Translations under genes and position numbers: made by a program
DNA from: DASRAU01 sp036005805
GTDB taxonomy: Bacteria > Acidobacteriota > Polarisedimenticolia > Gp22-AA2
Reading direction: 5' to 3'
DNA length: 64,000 nt
NCBI GenBank assembly: GCA_036005805.1
Contig: DASYQE010000381.1
Location: 25,207 to 89,206, forward strand
Notes under the pieces: generated by a model
The model's input: only the letters and a program-made list of their open reading frames with translations
What the model was told of the DNA's origin: nothing
The model's database searches: none
Shown here: positions 1 through 8,505 of the stretch, one piece after another
Numbering within the stretch: the first letter of the stretch is position 1
Layout of the letters: each line of letters starts with the position of its first letter

Positions 1-469
1 ACGCGGGCAGGTAGGGGCCGAAGTAGGCGTTCTTGTCGAGCCGCGCCTGCCGCACCAAAACCAGGCGCGGGAAGCGCTCCGAGGTGGTCAGCTTCAGGTA
101 CGGGAAGTTCTTGTCGTCGCGGAGGCGGATGTTGTAGCGCGGCTGCTCCTCCTTGACCAGGTTGTTCTCGAGGATGAGCGCCTCGACCGGATTGCGCGTG
201 ACGATGTACTCGAGGTCCCAGATCTCCGAGACCAGCGCCCCGGTCTTGACCGCCTCCGGCGACCCCGACTCCTCCTTCCCCGCCTGGAAGTAGGAGCGCA
301 CCCGGTTCTTGAGCGACTTCGCCTTGCCGACGTACAGGAGCCGCCCCTTCCGGTCGCGATAGAGATAGACCCCCGACGAGTCCGGAAGATCGGCCAGCTT
401 GGCCCGCGCGGGACTCTCTCCTCCCTCGGCCCCGGGGCGGTCGTGCGTCTGCTTCGTCTCCGGATCCAT
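1..469 (-). CDS. uvrC: UvrABC excinuclease subunit C, N-terminal part (runs off the window)
   Basis: UvrC makes the two incisions beside a DNA lesion after UvrB has loaded. Only the first 156 residues lie in the window; the gene continues past position 1. The reverse strand reads from an ATG at 467-469 into a GIY-YIG nuclease domain: SGVYLYRD at about residues 32-39, LLYVGKAKSLKNRVRSYF at about 44-61, and later NPVEALILENNLVKE and DDKNFPYLKL, both typical of UvrC. The first 25 residues are a polar tail ahead of the domain. uvrB lies nearby at 1260-3260, separated by a plus-strand methyltransferase. A TAGGAT box at 479-484 lies 9 bases before the start codon, so the leader is very short if that box is used. 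Confidence 0.93.
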   Translation of the reverse strand, partial: MDPETKQTHDRPGAEGGESPARAKLADLPDSSGVYLYRDRKGRLLYVGKAKSLKNRVRSYFQAGKEESGSPEAVKTGALVSEIWDLEYIVTRNPVEALILENNLVKEEQPRYNIRLRDDKNFPYLKLTTSERFPRLVLVRQARLDKNAYFGPYLPA

Positions 470-538
470 GACCCTTCGATCCTACTCTGCGTGGCAAGCT
501 GACACGGCGGGGCGAGCCTTCGGTGAGAAGATGCCCGC

Positions 539-1228
539 ATGCGTCGTTTCGCCGACACGGCGGTCGCGTTGCTGCTCCCTTCGGGAAGGCGGGTGGCCCG
601 CTACTTTCTCGAGGTGGAGGGATACCTCTACCCCCACGAGGGGACGTTCCTGCACTGTCTGGCCTTCGCCGCTCCGGGGCGGGGGGCCGTGGTCGAGATC
701 GGATCCTTCCGCGGGCGCTCGACGCTGTGTCTGGCCTCGGGCGTGCTTCGGCGCGGCGAGGGAAAGGTCATCGCCATCGATCCCCAGCGGTACGGCACCG
801 GCGAGACCTTGGTGGCGAACCTGCGGCGTTTCCATCTCGATCGCTGCGTCGAGATCCGGGCGGACACTTCGCTTTCGGTCGCGCGGGGCTTCGAGGGCAA
901 GGCGCGCATCGTCTTCGTGGACGGCGATCACTCCGACGACGCGGTGCGTGCGGACGTGGCCGCGTGGCTGCCGCACCTGGACGCCGGAGGCTTTCTCGTC
1001 CTTCACGACGCCACGTCCCTGTCCGGGTTTCCGGGTCCAAGAGCCCTCGCGGACGCCCTGCGACACGCCGTCGGTCCGGACGGGACGTTCCAGTCGGCGG
1101 GCACCATCGGCAGCATCGCCTGGTTCCGCGCGCGGGGAGGCGAACGCTTCCAGCCCTCCAGCCGGGGGCGCGCCTGGGTCGATCCCCTCCTGAAGTCCCT
1201 GCGGGGGTCGACCGAGCCCTTGGGATGA
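539..1228 (+). CDS. Class I SAM-dependent methyltransferase (Methyltransf_24 type)
   Basis: A 229-residue Rossmann-fold methyltransferase of unknown substrate. Motif I is VEIGSFRGRST at residues 52-62, and a later VDGDHSDDAV stretch is the acidic motif typical of the Methyltransf_24 family, which includes many small-molecule and sugar methyltransferases. The product has no signal peptide or membrane segment. It is divergent from uvrC (70-base gap) and convergent with uvrB, so it is probably its own transcription unit. The ATG at 539 is preceded by a purine-rich GGTGAGAAGAT. The fold is clear; the methyl acceptor cannot be read from the sequence. Confidence 0.85.
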   Translation: MRRFADTAVALLLPSGRRVARYFLEVEGYLYPHEGTFLHCLAFAAPGRGAVVEIGSFRGRSTLCLASGVLRRGEGKVIAIDPQRYGTGETLVANLRRFHLDRCVEIRADTSLSVARGFEGKARIVFVDGDHSDDAVRADVAAWLPHLDAGGFLVLHDATSLSGFPGPRALADALRHAVGPDGTFQSAGTIGSIAWFRARGGERFQPSSRGRAWVDPLLKSLRGSTEPLG

Positions 1229-1259
1229 GGTCCCGCGGGGATCGGCCGCCCCGGAATCG

Positions 1260-3260
1260 TCAGGCGAGAGCGAGGACCAGCGCCTTCTTGAGGTAACGGA
1301 TCCGGTCGCGGAGCGCAGCCGCCTCCTCGAAGCGCAGGGCCTCGGCGGCGGCGTGCATCTCCTTGGTGAGGCCGGCGACCTCAGCTTCGATCTCGGCGGG
1401 GGTCTTGCCCTTCTCGGCGCCGCCGTCCGCCTCGATGGGCACCTTGAGGTAGTCGGCTTCGTAGACGCTGCCGAACACCTCGTCGAGCGACTTGACGATG
1501 CTCTCAGGGGTGATGCCGTTGGCGTCGTTGTACTCCTGCTGGCGGGCTCGGCGCCGGTTGGTCTCGTCGATGCACGCCTGCATCGAGTCGGTCATCCGGT
1601 CGGCGTACATGATGACGCGCCCCCGCACGTTGCGCGCCGCGCGGCCGACGGTCTGGATGAGCGACCCGGCCGAGCGCAGGTAGCCTTCCTTGTCGGCGTC
1701 GAGGATGCCGACGAGCGAGACCTCCGGCAGGTCGAGTCCTTCGCGCAGGAGGTTGACGCCGACGAGCACGTCGAAGTCGCCGCGCCGCAGCCCGCGCAGG
1801 ATCTGCACCCGCTCGAGCGTCTCGATGTCGGAGTGCAGGTACTGCACCTTGAGCCCGATGTCGGTGTAGTAGCGGCTCAGTTCCTCCGCCATGCGCTTGG
1901 TCAGCGTGGTGATGAGGACGCGCTCGCCGCGCTCGACCACCTGGCGCACCTCGTGCAGCAGGTCGTCCACCTGGTGCCGCACCGGGCGCACGTCGATCAC
2001 CGGATCGATGAGCCCGGTCGGCCGGATGACCTGCTCGATGAACTCGCCGCCGGTCTGCTGCAGCTCGTACGGCCCCGGGGTCGCCGAGACATAGATGCGC
2101 TGCCCCGCCCGCTCCTCCCACTCCTCGAACTTCAGGGGGCGGTTGTCCACCGCCGACGGCAGGCGGAAGCCGTAGGAGACCAGGTTCTCCTTGCGGGACC
2201 GGTCGCCGAAGTACATGCCGCGCACCTGGGGGATCGACACGTGGCTCTCGTCGATGAGGAAGAGGTGATCCTCGGGCAGGTAGTCCAGCAGGTTGGGAGG
2301 CGGCTCCCCCGGCGCGCGGCCGGTCAGGTGGCGCGAGTAGTTCTCGATCCCCTGGCAGTAGCCGATCTCCCGGATCATCTCCAGGTCGAACATGGTGCGC
2401 TGGTGCAGGCGCTGCGCCTCGAGGAGCTTCTTCTCCGACTCGAGGACCGCGAGGCGATCCTTCAGCTCGGCCTTGATGTTGTCGATCGCCGTGAGCAGCC
2501 GATCGCGCGGCGTGACGTAGTGCGAGTTGGGGTAGATCGGGATGCGGTCGAGGCGCTTCATCACCGCGCCGCGCACCGGGTCGATGGCCGAGACCGTCTC
2601 GATGTCGTCTCCGAACAGCTCGACGCGCACGGCGTACTCCTCGTACGAGGGGAAGATCTCGATGACGTCGCCGCGCACCCGGAACTTGCCGCGCTCGAGG
2701 TCGAACGGGGTGCGCTCGTACTGGATCTCCACCAGCTTGCGCAGCATGGCGTCGCGGTCGATGGTCTTGCCCGGCTCGAGCAGCACCATCATCCCGTGGT
2801 ACGCCTCGGGCGACCCGAGGCCGTAGATGCACGACACCGAGGCGACGATGATGACGTCGCGCCGCTCGAACAGCGATCGCGTCGCCGAGTGCCGCAGGCG
2901 ATCGATTTCGTCGTTGATCGTCGCTTCCTTCTCGATGTAGGTGTCGGACTGCGGGATGTACGCCTCGGGCTGGTAGTAGTCGTAGTAGGAGACGAAGTAC
3001 TCCACCGCGTTGTCCGGGAAGAAGCGCCGGAACTCCTGGTAGAGCTGCGCCGCCAGCGTCTTGTTGTGCGACAGGATGAGCGCCGGCCGCCCGACCGCCT
3101 CGATGGTCTTGGCCATGGTGAAGGTCTTGCCCGAGCCGGTCACTCCGAGCAGGACCTGGTGCTTGCGGCCGGCGTTCAGCCCCTCGACCAGCCGGCGAAT
3201 CGCCTCGGGCTGATCGCCCTTGGGCTCGAAGTCACTGACGAGTCGAAAGGGGCTGCTCAC
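1260..3260 (-). CDS. uvrB: UvrABC excinuclease subunit B
   Basis: UvrB is the helicase-like damage-verification subunit of nucleotide excision repair; it takes DNA from UvrA and recruits UvrC. The 666-residue product has the usual length. Walker A is GVTGSGKT at residues 39-46, and the damage-probing beta-hairpin SYYDYYQPEAYIPQSDTYIE is at 91-110. There is a DEAD-type LIDESH near 336-341, helicase motifs such as QTVGRAARN, and a C-terminal UVR domain (about 620-655) that contacts UvrC. The start is a GTG at 3258-3260 with GGAG a few bases upstream. It follows the secreted paralog at 3288-5312 by only 27 bases but is functionally unrelated to it. Confidence 0.98.
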   Translation of the reverse strand: MSSPFRLVSDFEPKGDQPEAIRRLVEGLNAGRKHQVLLGVTGSGKTFTMAKTIEAVGRPALILSHNKTLAAQLYQEFRRFFPDNAVEYFVSYYDYYQPEAYIPQSDTYIEKEATINDEIDRLRHSATRSLFERRDVIIVASVSCIYGLGSPEAYHGMMVLLEPGKTIDRDAMLRKLVEIQYERTPFDLERGKFRVRGDVIEIFPSYEEYAVRVELFGDDIETVSAIDPVRGAVMKRLDRIPIYPNSHYVTPRDRLLTAIDNIKAELKDRLAVLESEKKLLEAQRLHQRTMFDLEMIREIGYCQGIENYSRHLTGRAPGEPPPNLLDYLPEDHLFLIDESHVSIPQVRGMYFGDRSRKENLVSYGFRLPSAVDNRPLKFEEWEERAGQRIYVSATPGPYELQQTGGEFIEQVIRPTGLIDPVIDVRPVRHQVDDLLHEVRQVVERGERVLITTLTKRMAEELSRYYTDIGLKVQYLHSDIETLERVQILRGLRRGDFDVLVGVNLLREGLDLPEVSLVGILDADKEGYLRSAGSLIQTVGRAARNVRGRVIMYADRMTDSMQACIDETNRRRARQQEYNDANGITPESIVKSLDEVFGSVYEADYLKVPIEADGGAEKGKTPAEIEAEVAGLTKEMHAAAEALRFEEAAALRDRIRYLKKALVLALA

Positions 3261-3287
3261 CTACTCCGTCCAGCGGCCCCGGCTTGA

Positions 3288-5312
3288 TCAGTCGTGAAGC
3301 GGCCCCAGGGCCTTGCATTTCCAGGCCCCGGAAGCATCGCACAGGCAGAGCTCCTTCGTCGAACCTCCCGTGTCGTAGCGGAATTCGTTCTCCGTGCAGG
3401 TCGAGCCGAGGTCGGCGCCAACGAGAGTGATCTTCGGACCGAACGCCTCCTTCATGACTCTGTGGCTCGGCCCAGCGTTGACGAGGGAGGAGCCGACACC
3501 GCTGAGATAGAGGATATCCGTCCCTGGAGAAGACACGACGTTGTCCCATCTCAGGAACGTGTTCGTCGCGCTCGGTGGGGGGGTGCGTCCCCCGTCGACG
3601 ATGGCGAAGTGTTTGTCAGACGCGGTCCACCCGGACCCCATGTTGAAATCGCGATATCTCGGATTGCTGAGGCTGAAGGTCAGGTAGGGCGTATCCATGA
3701 GGACGTAGGCGATCGTGTCTCCGACGGCCTTGTCCGCCAGACTTACGAGGAATGTCGGGTTGATCATCTCCGCAGACCGAGGCACCGTGTCTATGTAGTT
3801 CTGATCCACCTGCATGAATACGTGCTTGTGGTCGTAAGGGGCCGTGTCCTTGCGCGTCATGATGCAGACGTCGTCGATGCTCATGAATGTCCCGAACGCA
3901 AAACCGTTCGAGATGCAGGCGAAATCCTCACCGTTCTCCTGAATTCCCACGTCGATATTGCAGTTCATGGTGTTTCTAATCGAGAGGGTGAGAACTCCCG
4001 TAGCGCTGGTCGACAGGTCATTGCCCACCGAAAAAGCCTCGCTGCTGTGCAGGCAATCATGGTTCTCGACGTAGTTGTCGACGAACGCGACGACCGTGCC
4101 TTTCCCGGGACTTCCGGCTGTGGAGGAAAGCTCACACCGACCTGGGAACGCAGACGCGGGGTCATTGGCGCCACCCAGCCGATTGTTCGATACCATCACT
4201 GCGTGCGTTCGCGTTCCGCCTCCGACATGGACATGAATGGTACAAAGACCGCTGGGGTCACTCGTCAGGATATTGTCCGTGATCCAGACATTGTCGAGGT
4301 CGCTGGGAGCTGAACCTGTCAGGTAGTTGCCGACGTCGATTTCGCTGCCGATGACGCCGCTGATGCGGACTCCATCGGCCATCACCTGGAGCTGACCGAC
4401 GCGTGTCGCGCCGTCTCCCTGGATCCAGATGTATGGCTTATTGATTGTCCCGCCCGGGATCTCTCCTCCCCCGTTGTTGCGCAGCTTCAAGACGTAGGGC
4501 TTCGTGTACGACGAGTCCGTGATCGCCGTCAGCGCCGTGAAGAATGAATCGAAGACTGTGCGTCCCACCGCCTTCTGGTTCTGGGTGCCGAAGTTGGGTT
4601 CGATGTAGTAGACGGTCGCCGAGTTCCAGTCCACCGTCCGGTTGTTCGCCGCCGCGTCTGCCGACAGCCGCGGTATAAGGTCGGACGCGTACTCCAGGAC
4701 CGCCTTCTCGGTCGTCAGCTTCTTCTGCACCGTCCCATCCTGCGCCGAGAACTTCACCGATCCATCGGGATGCAGCTTGCTCGTCTGCACGATGCCGGTC
4801 TGGTTCCCCGTTGTCTGTTGGCCTCCGACCGGTAAGCACTTGCAGTTCTCGGTCGTCGACCCCGCATCCACCGTCCCGGCGGTCGGATTGGACGATGTGC
4901 AGTGACGAATCTTCGTGTGGCCTTCGCTCGCCTTGGAGAAGTACGCCGCCCACGATGTCACGGGCGCCCCAGGAGGAATCGCCGGGCGGGTCACGGTGAT
5001 CAGATTGGTCGTTCCGCTCGATGGCTGGACATCTCCGGACGCCGGGGACATCGCGGTGCAGCCGCTTTCGTTGCACCACGCCACGTAGGTCCGGTATGTC
5101 TCCGCGGCGCTGCAGAACCCGCCGCTGCTCGCCCCGGCAAGGCTCGTCGGGGCCGTCCCCGGGTCTGCCAGCGTGAAATCCTTCTTGACTGCATAGCTGC
5201 TCCCGGTGCAGTCGTTCTCGTTCATGCACGTTTGAGCCCGGACAACCTCCGTGAGAAACAGGGTCGACATGAGCCCGGCGACTGCAACACGAATCCAGGT
5301 CTGAGTGGTCAT
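3288..5312 (-). CDS. Secreted protein of unknown function, tandem paralog 1 (predicted beta-helix)
   Basis: I do not recognise a named family. The 674-residue product starts with a signal peptide (residues 1 to about 26, cleavage near VVRAQT). A short Cys motif CMNENDCTGSSYAV follows, then a fibronectin-like stretch with TYRTYVAWCNESGCT and TNLITVTRP. A long Gly/Asn/Val-rich middle (about 270-500) contains NNGGGE, DGVRISG and DNVWITDN. Its regular NxVxIxxN spacing is like a right-handed parallel beta-helix. The C-terminus ends in FRYDTGG and KELCLCDASGAWKC. The next gene upstream, 5332-7410, encodes a close paralog with the same architecture, 19 bases away. The ATG has GAGAGGAG upstream. Base composition is less G+C-rich than its neighbours. 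Export and duplication are well supported; adhesion or carbohydrate binding would be guesses. Confidence 0.85.
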   Translation of the reverse strand: MTTQTWIRVAVAGLMSTLFLTEVVRAQTCMNENDCTGSSYAVKKDFTLADPGTAPTSLAGASSGGFCSAAETYRTYVAWCNESGCTAMSPASGDVQPSSGTTNLITVTRPAIPPGAPVTSWAAYFSKASEGHTKIRHCTSSNPTAGTVDAGSTTENCKCLPVGGQQTTGNQTGIVQTSKLHPDGSVKFSAQDGTVQKKLTTEKAVLEYASDLIPRLSADAAANNRTVDWNSATVYYIEPNFGTQNQKAVGRTVFDSFFTALTAITDSSYTKPYVLKLRNNGGGEIPGGTINKPYIWIQGDGATRVGQLQVMADGVRISGVIGSEIDVGNYLTGSAPSDLDNVWITDNILTSDPSGLCTIHVHVGGGTRTHAVMVSNNRLGGANDPASAFPGRCELSSTAGSPGKGTVVAFVDNYVENHDCLHSSEAFSVGNDLSTSATGVLTLSIRNTMNCNIDVGIQENGEDFACISNGFAFGTFMSIDDVCIMTRKDTAPYDHKHVFMQVDQNYIDTVPRSAEMINPTFLVSLADKAVGDTIAYVLMDTPYLTFSLSNPRYRDFNMGSGWTASDKHFAIVDGGRTPPPSATNTFLRWDNVVSSPGTDILYLSGVGSSLVNAGPSHRVMKEAFGPKITLVGADLGSTCTENEFRYDTGGSTKELCLCDASGAWKCKALGPLHD

Positions 5313-5331
5313 CGCGTCTCCTCTCCCGGGT

Positions 5332-7410
5332 CTAGTCCTGCAGCGCGCCGAGCGAGGCGCAGTTCCAGGTGTTGGCGGGATCGCAGACGCAGAGTTCTTT
5401 GGTCGCGCCGCCGGTGTCGAACCTCATTTCGTTCAGATCGCAGGTGCTCCCGACATCGGTCCCCGTGAGCAGAAGACCAGCCGCGAAACCGTCCGTGAGA
5501 AGTCTCGGAGAGGGAGCCGCGGTGATGCTTGACAAGGTGGCTCCCGACGTCAGGATGACGTCGCTGTCGGGAGCCTGCACCACGTTGTCCCAGGAAAGAA
5601 AGGTGTTCGTCCCGGAGGGAGGATTCGACCGAAATGCCGACACATTCGCGAAATACTTGTCTGACGCGCTCCAGCCCGAGCCGATCGCAAGTTCCTGGTA
5701 CCTCGGGTTGCTCATCTTCAACTGGACCCGCGGCCCGTCGATCCAGACGTAGCCGATCCTGTCACCTGAGAAGTGACTCGCCGGAAGATTGACCGAGAAT
5801 CGAGGGTTGATGAACTCCGCATTCCTCGAGATCGATCCCGAGTAGTCGCCGACCGTTTGCGCAAGCACATAGTCATGAGCGTACGAACCTGAGTCCGCTC
5901 TCTTGATGACGCACGCGTCGCTCACGCTGTAGAGCGAGCCGAAGTTGGACCCCAAGCCGATGCACGCGAGGTTCAGACCCTGGGCGCTCAGGCCGTCCTT
6001 CACGTTGCAGTTGAGCGTGTTCCCGGACGACAACACGATGGACTTCGCGGTATCGTCGGTTGTGCCGCCGAAGGCGGCCAGAAGCTCATTGCCGTAGTCG
6101 CAGCCGTCGGACTCGACGTAGTTCCCGACGAACTGCACCACCGTCCCGGTTCCCCCGTTGCCGGCATAGTTTCGCAGCGCACACTTGTTGTCGACGATCG
6201 CACCGGGATCGTTGCTTCCACCCAGCCTGTTGTTCGAAACCATCACGGCGTGCGACCGCGTGCCGCCCCCCACGTTGACGTTGACGCCACAGCCGGTGCT
6301 GCCCGCGCCGTTGGTCACGACGTTGTTCGTAATCCAGACATTGTCGAGATCCGAAGGCGTGTAGGTGGGAAAGGTCACGTTCCCGACCTGAATCACCGGA
6401 GTGATCAGCCCGCTGACGCGGACGCCGTCGGCCAGGATCTTGATGACGCCGACCCTCGTGGCCCCGTCCCCCTGGAGCCAGACGTAGGGCTTGGTGATCG
6501 ACGCGCCGGTTAGTTCACCGCCACCGTTGTTTCGCACCTTGATGACGTAGGGCTTGGTGTAGGCGGAGTCGGTAATCGCCGCCAGCGCGTTCGTGATCGA
6601 GCTGAAGACCGTCCGACCGACGCCATTGGTCGTCCCGGCTCCGAAGTTCGGCTCGACGTAGTACACCGCGGCCGAGTTCCATTCCACGGTGCGGAAATTG
6701 GCGCCCGCGTCGGGAGAGAATCGCGGAAGGAGATCCGTGGCGAAGTCGAGCACGGCCCTCTCGGCCGTCAGCTTTCCCTGCACGGTGCCGTCCTTGGAGG
6801 AGATCTTGACGGGGCCGCTCGGATCCAGCTTGCTCATCTGGACGATTCCGGTCTGGTTCGAGTTCGTCATGAGTTGGTTGCCAGCACATTTGCAGCTCTC
6901 GCTCGTCGTCGCCGCCGCCAGTGTTCCGGTCCCGGCGCCGAGTCCGCTGCAGATGCGGAGAATGGAATGATTCTCCGTCCCCGATTTCGAGTAATAGGCG
7001 GACCATGATGTCGCGCCCGACGCGATCGATGGCCTCGTGACGGTGATCAGATTTGTCGAGCCGCTTGACGGAGTGATATCAGCCGACGCTGGTGATGCAG
7101 CCGTACAGCCGCTCTCGTTGCACCACGCTACATAGGTCCGGTAGGTCGTCGATGCGCTGCAGGAGCCTCCCGTGGTCGCTCCGGCGGCATTGGAAGGCGC
7201 GCTTGTCGGGTCCGCCATCCCGAAGTCCTTCTTGACCGCGTAGCTGCTCCCCGTACAGTCATTGACGTTCATGCACATCTGGGCGCGCGCGCTCGTTCCA
7301 TGCGTCAGCGCTGCAAGGACCACCAACATGCCCATCCCGATCTCGCCTGTCCGGCGGGTCAGCGATGAAGACCTCGGTGGAGCGACTACCCTGCGGAGAC
7401 GAAGGCTCAT
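5332..7410 (-). CDS. Secreted protein of unknown function, tandem paralog 2 (predicted beta-helix)
   Basis: A 692-residue paralog of the product of 3288-5312, colinear over its whole length. It shares CMNVNDCTGSSYAVKKDF after the signal peptide, VAWCNESGCTA, NLITVTRP, RTVEWNSAAVYYVEPNFG, KVRNNGGGE, SDLDNVWITNN and the C-terminal TKELCVCD with a final Cys. Its signal peptide is longer (about 44 residues, with an Arg-rich n-region before MGMLVVLAALTHGTSARAQ). A GGAGG lies 9 bases before the ATG at 7408-7410, and a good promoter (7464-7492) stands 54 bases further upstream, so the pair is likely one transcript with this gene first. Conserved Cys residues suggest disulfides and export across the inner membrane. 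No catalytic motif is evident. Confidence 0.85.
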   Translation of the reverse strand: MSLRLRRVVAPPRSSSLTRRTGEIGMGMLVVLAALTHGTSARAQMCMNVNDCTGSSYAVKKDFGMADPTSAPSNAAGATTGGSCSASTTYRTYVAWCNESGCTAASPASADITPSSGSTNLITVTRPSIASGATSWSAYYSKSGTENHSILRICSGLGAGTGTLAAATTSESCKCAGNQLMTNSNQTGIVQMSKLDPSGPVKISSKDGTVQGKLTAERAVLDFATDLLPRFSPDAGANFRTVEWNSAAVYYVEPNFGAGTTNGVGRTVFSSITNALAAITDSAYTKPYVIKVRNNGGGELTGASITKPYVWLQGDGATRVGVIKILADGVRVSGLITPVIQVGNVTFPTYTPSDLDNVWITNNVVTNGAGSTGCGVNVNVGGGTRSHAVMVSNNRLGGSNDPGAIVDNKCALRNYAGNGGTGTVVQFVGNYVESDGCDYGNELLAAFGGTTDDTAKSIVLSSGNTLNCNVKDGLSAQGLNLACIGLGSNFGSLYSVSDACVIKRADSGSYAHDYVLAQTVGDYSGSISRNAEFINPRFSVNLPASHFSGDRIGYVWIDGPRVQLKMSNPRYQELAIGSGWSASDKYFANVSAFRSNPPSGTNTFLSWDNVVQAPDSDVILTSGATLSSITAAPSPRLLTDGFAAGLLLTGTDVGSTCDLNEMRFDTGGATKELCVCDPANTWNCASLGALQD

Positions 7411-7463
7411 GACATTCCACCTCCGGGGAAACGTGCGTTTGCGGTTTCGTTGCGACGTGCGGC

Positions 7464-7492
7464 CTTATGGCACGCATCGCGGTGGCCGTCAA
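7464..7492 (-). promoter_or_regulatory. Sigma-70-type promoter for the secreted paralog pair
   Basis: On the minus strand TTGACG (7487-7492, five of six consensus bases) is followed by a 17-base spacer and CATAAG (7464-7469, four of six). It reads towards 5332-7410, leaving a leader of about 45 bases that carries the GGAGG site. The surrounding 7490-7563 stretch is A/T-rich. Confidence 0.6.
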
Positions 7493-7563
7493 GCGGTTTT
7501 CTTACGTCGAGATTCGTTTGATGATTGATCGGGAAGGAACTACCTATTGTTACTTACTACGTT

Positions 7564-8505
7564 CTACCGAGGATCATTTCCGGACGTGAGATGGAGCGCA
7601 TCGATCTCATGCCAGAACGAATCATCCTTCCGGAATCGCAGCTCGAAGAGCGACAGCTTCGCGAAGACAGTCGCGATCAGACTCCAGGCCTGCGGGTGAT
7701 GGCCCAGCTCACCGACGACGAACGGCAGGTTTGCGACGAAATCCGCGAACCCCCGGGCGCGATCGATCGGCCGTACGGAGGGGACCGTATCCTTGCGCAA
7801 CCGGAACGCGCCCACGACCGGATATCGGTCCGTGAGATCCTCGCAGGCCGTGTACGTCCCGCGGAAGGGACTCCCGATGGCCGCAAATCCCGGCCCTTGC
7901 GGCAGATTGAGGGTCAAATCATCGCTGATGACCTGGCCGCCGCAGATGGATGCGATGGTTGACTTGCCAGCGCCGGAATTCCCGAAAAACAGGTAACACC
8001 CTCCATTGCGCACCACGCTTGCGGCGTGCAGCACGAAGCCGCCGCGCAACAGGACGACCCAGGCGAGGCAGGCACGCAGGAGATTTTCCGTCGCCAGGTG
8101 AACCGGATCGGTGCGCGCCAAGGCTCCCGCGCGCTCCCGAGTCAGGACGATGCCCACCCCGCTCCCGATGTCGACGCACGCGCAGGTCGTGCCCGTCGCA
8201 TAGTAGAGCCGCCCGTCGCGAACGGCATGCTCCATTCTGTAGTTCTCCGCCGGTCCGTTGGGGTCCGGAGAATCCAGATAGGGAGCATCCGGCTCGCTGC
8301 GGAACGCGAGACTCAGGGGCACAGGTGGGATGAGATCCGAGGACAGATAGCGCCGGAACCGCTTCGCAACGAAGGCCTCGGTTTCCGCGTCCAGCCCTGC
8401 GAGCGACACCTGAAAGCCCGAGAGACTGATCGAACGCGTTCCGTCCCCTGACGCGGGGCGAGCCGTCTCGAAGTCGAACCCCACCGGCGGGTTCCACGAG
8501 GTCAT
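7564..8505 (-). CDS. HPr kinase/phosphorylase-like ATPase (HprK C-terminal-domain type)
   Basis: A 313-residue protein with the P-loop FGNSGAGKST (residues 174-183) and an acidic VISDDLTLN (about 192-200), the arrangement seen in HPr kinase catalytic domains. The GGFVLHAASV just ahead (His160) is also typical. The first 140 residues do not look like the HprK N-terminal domain, and no HPr gene is nearby, so a role in sugar control is unlikely. Stand-alone HprK-like proteins of this kind occur in peptide (RiPP) gene clusters, where the paeninodin-type kinase phosphorylates the lasso precursor. The start overlaps the stop of the S26-methyltransferase fusion by four bases (ATGA), so the two are co-translated. 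Fold assignment is firm; the substrate is inference. Confidence 0.78.
   Translation of the reverse strand: MTSWNPPVGFDFETARPASGDGTRSISLSGFQVSLAGLDAETEAFVAKRFRRYLSSDLIPPVPLSLAFRSEPDAPYLDSPDPNGPAENYRMEHAVRDGRLYYATGTTCACVDIGSGVGIVLTRERAGALARTDPVHLATENLLRACLAWVVLLRGGFVLHAASVVRNGGCYLFFGNSGAGKSTIASICGGQVISDDLTLNLPQGPGFAAIGSPFRGTYTACEDLTDRYPVVGAFRLRKDTVPSVRPIDRARGFADFVANLPFVVGELGHHPQAWSLIATVFAKLSLFELRFRKDDSFWHEIDALHLTSGNDPR

Noticed and set aside
94..558. Minus-strand 154-codon ORF at the left edge
   Set aside because: It is a shadow frame of uvrC; the uvrC frame (ATG at 469) carries GIY-YIG motifs, while this ORF is Arg/Ser-rich nonsense.
1353..3287. 644-codon plus-strand ORF opposite uvrB
   Set aside because: Antisense mirror of uvrB typical of high-GC DNA; composition is His/Asp/Val/Arg-rich without domain features.
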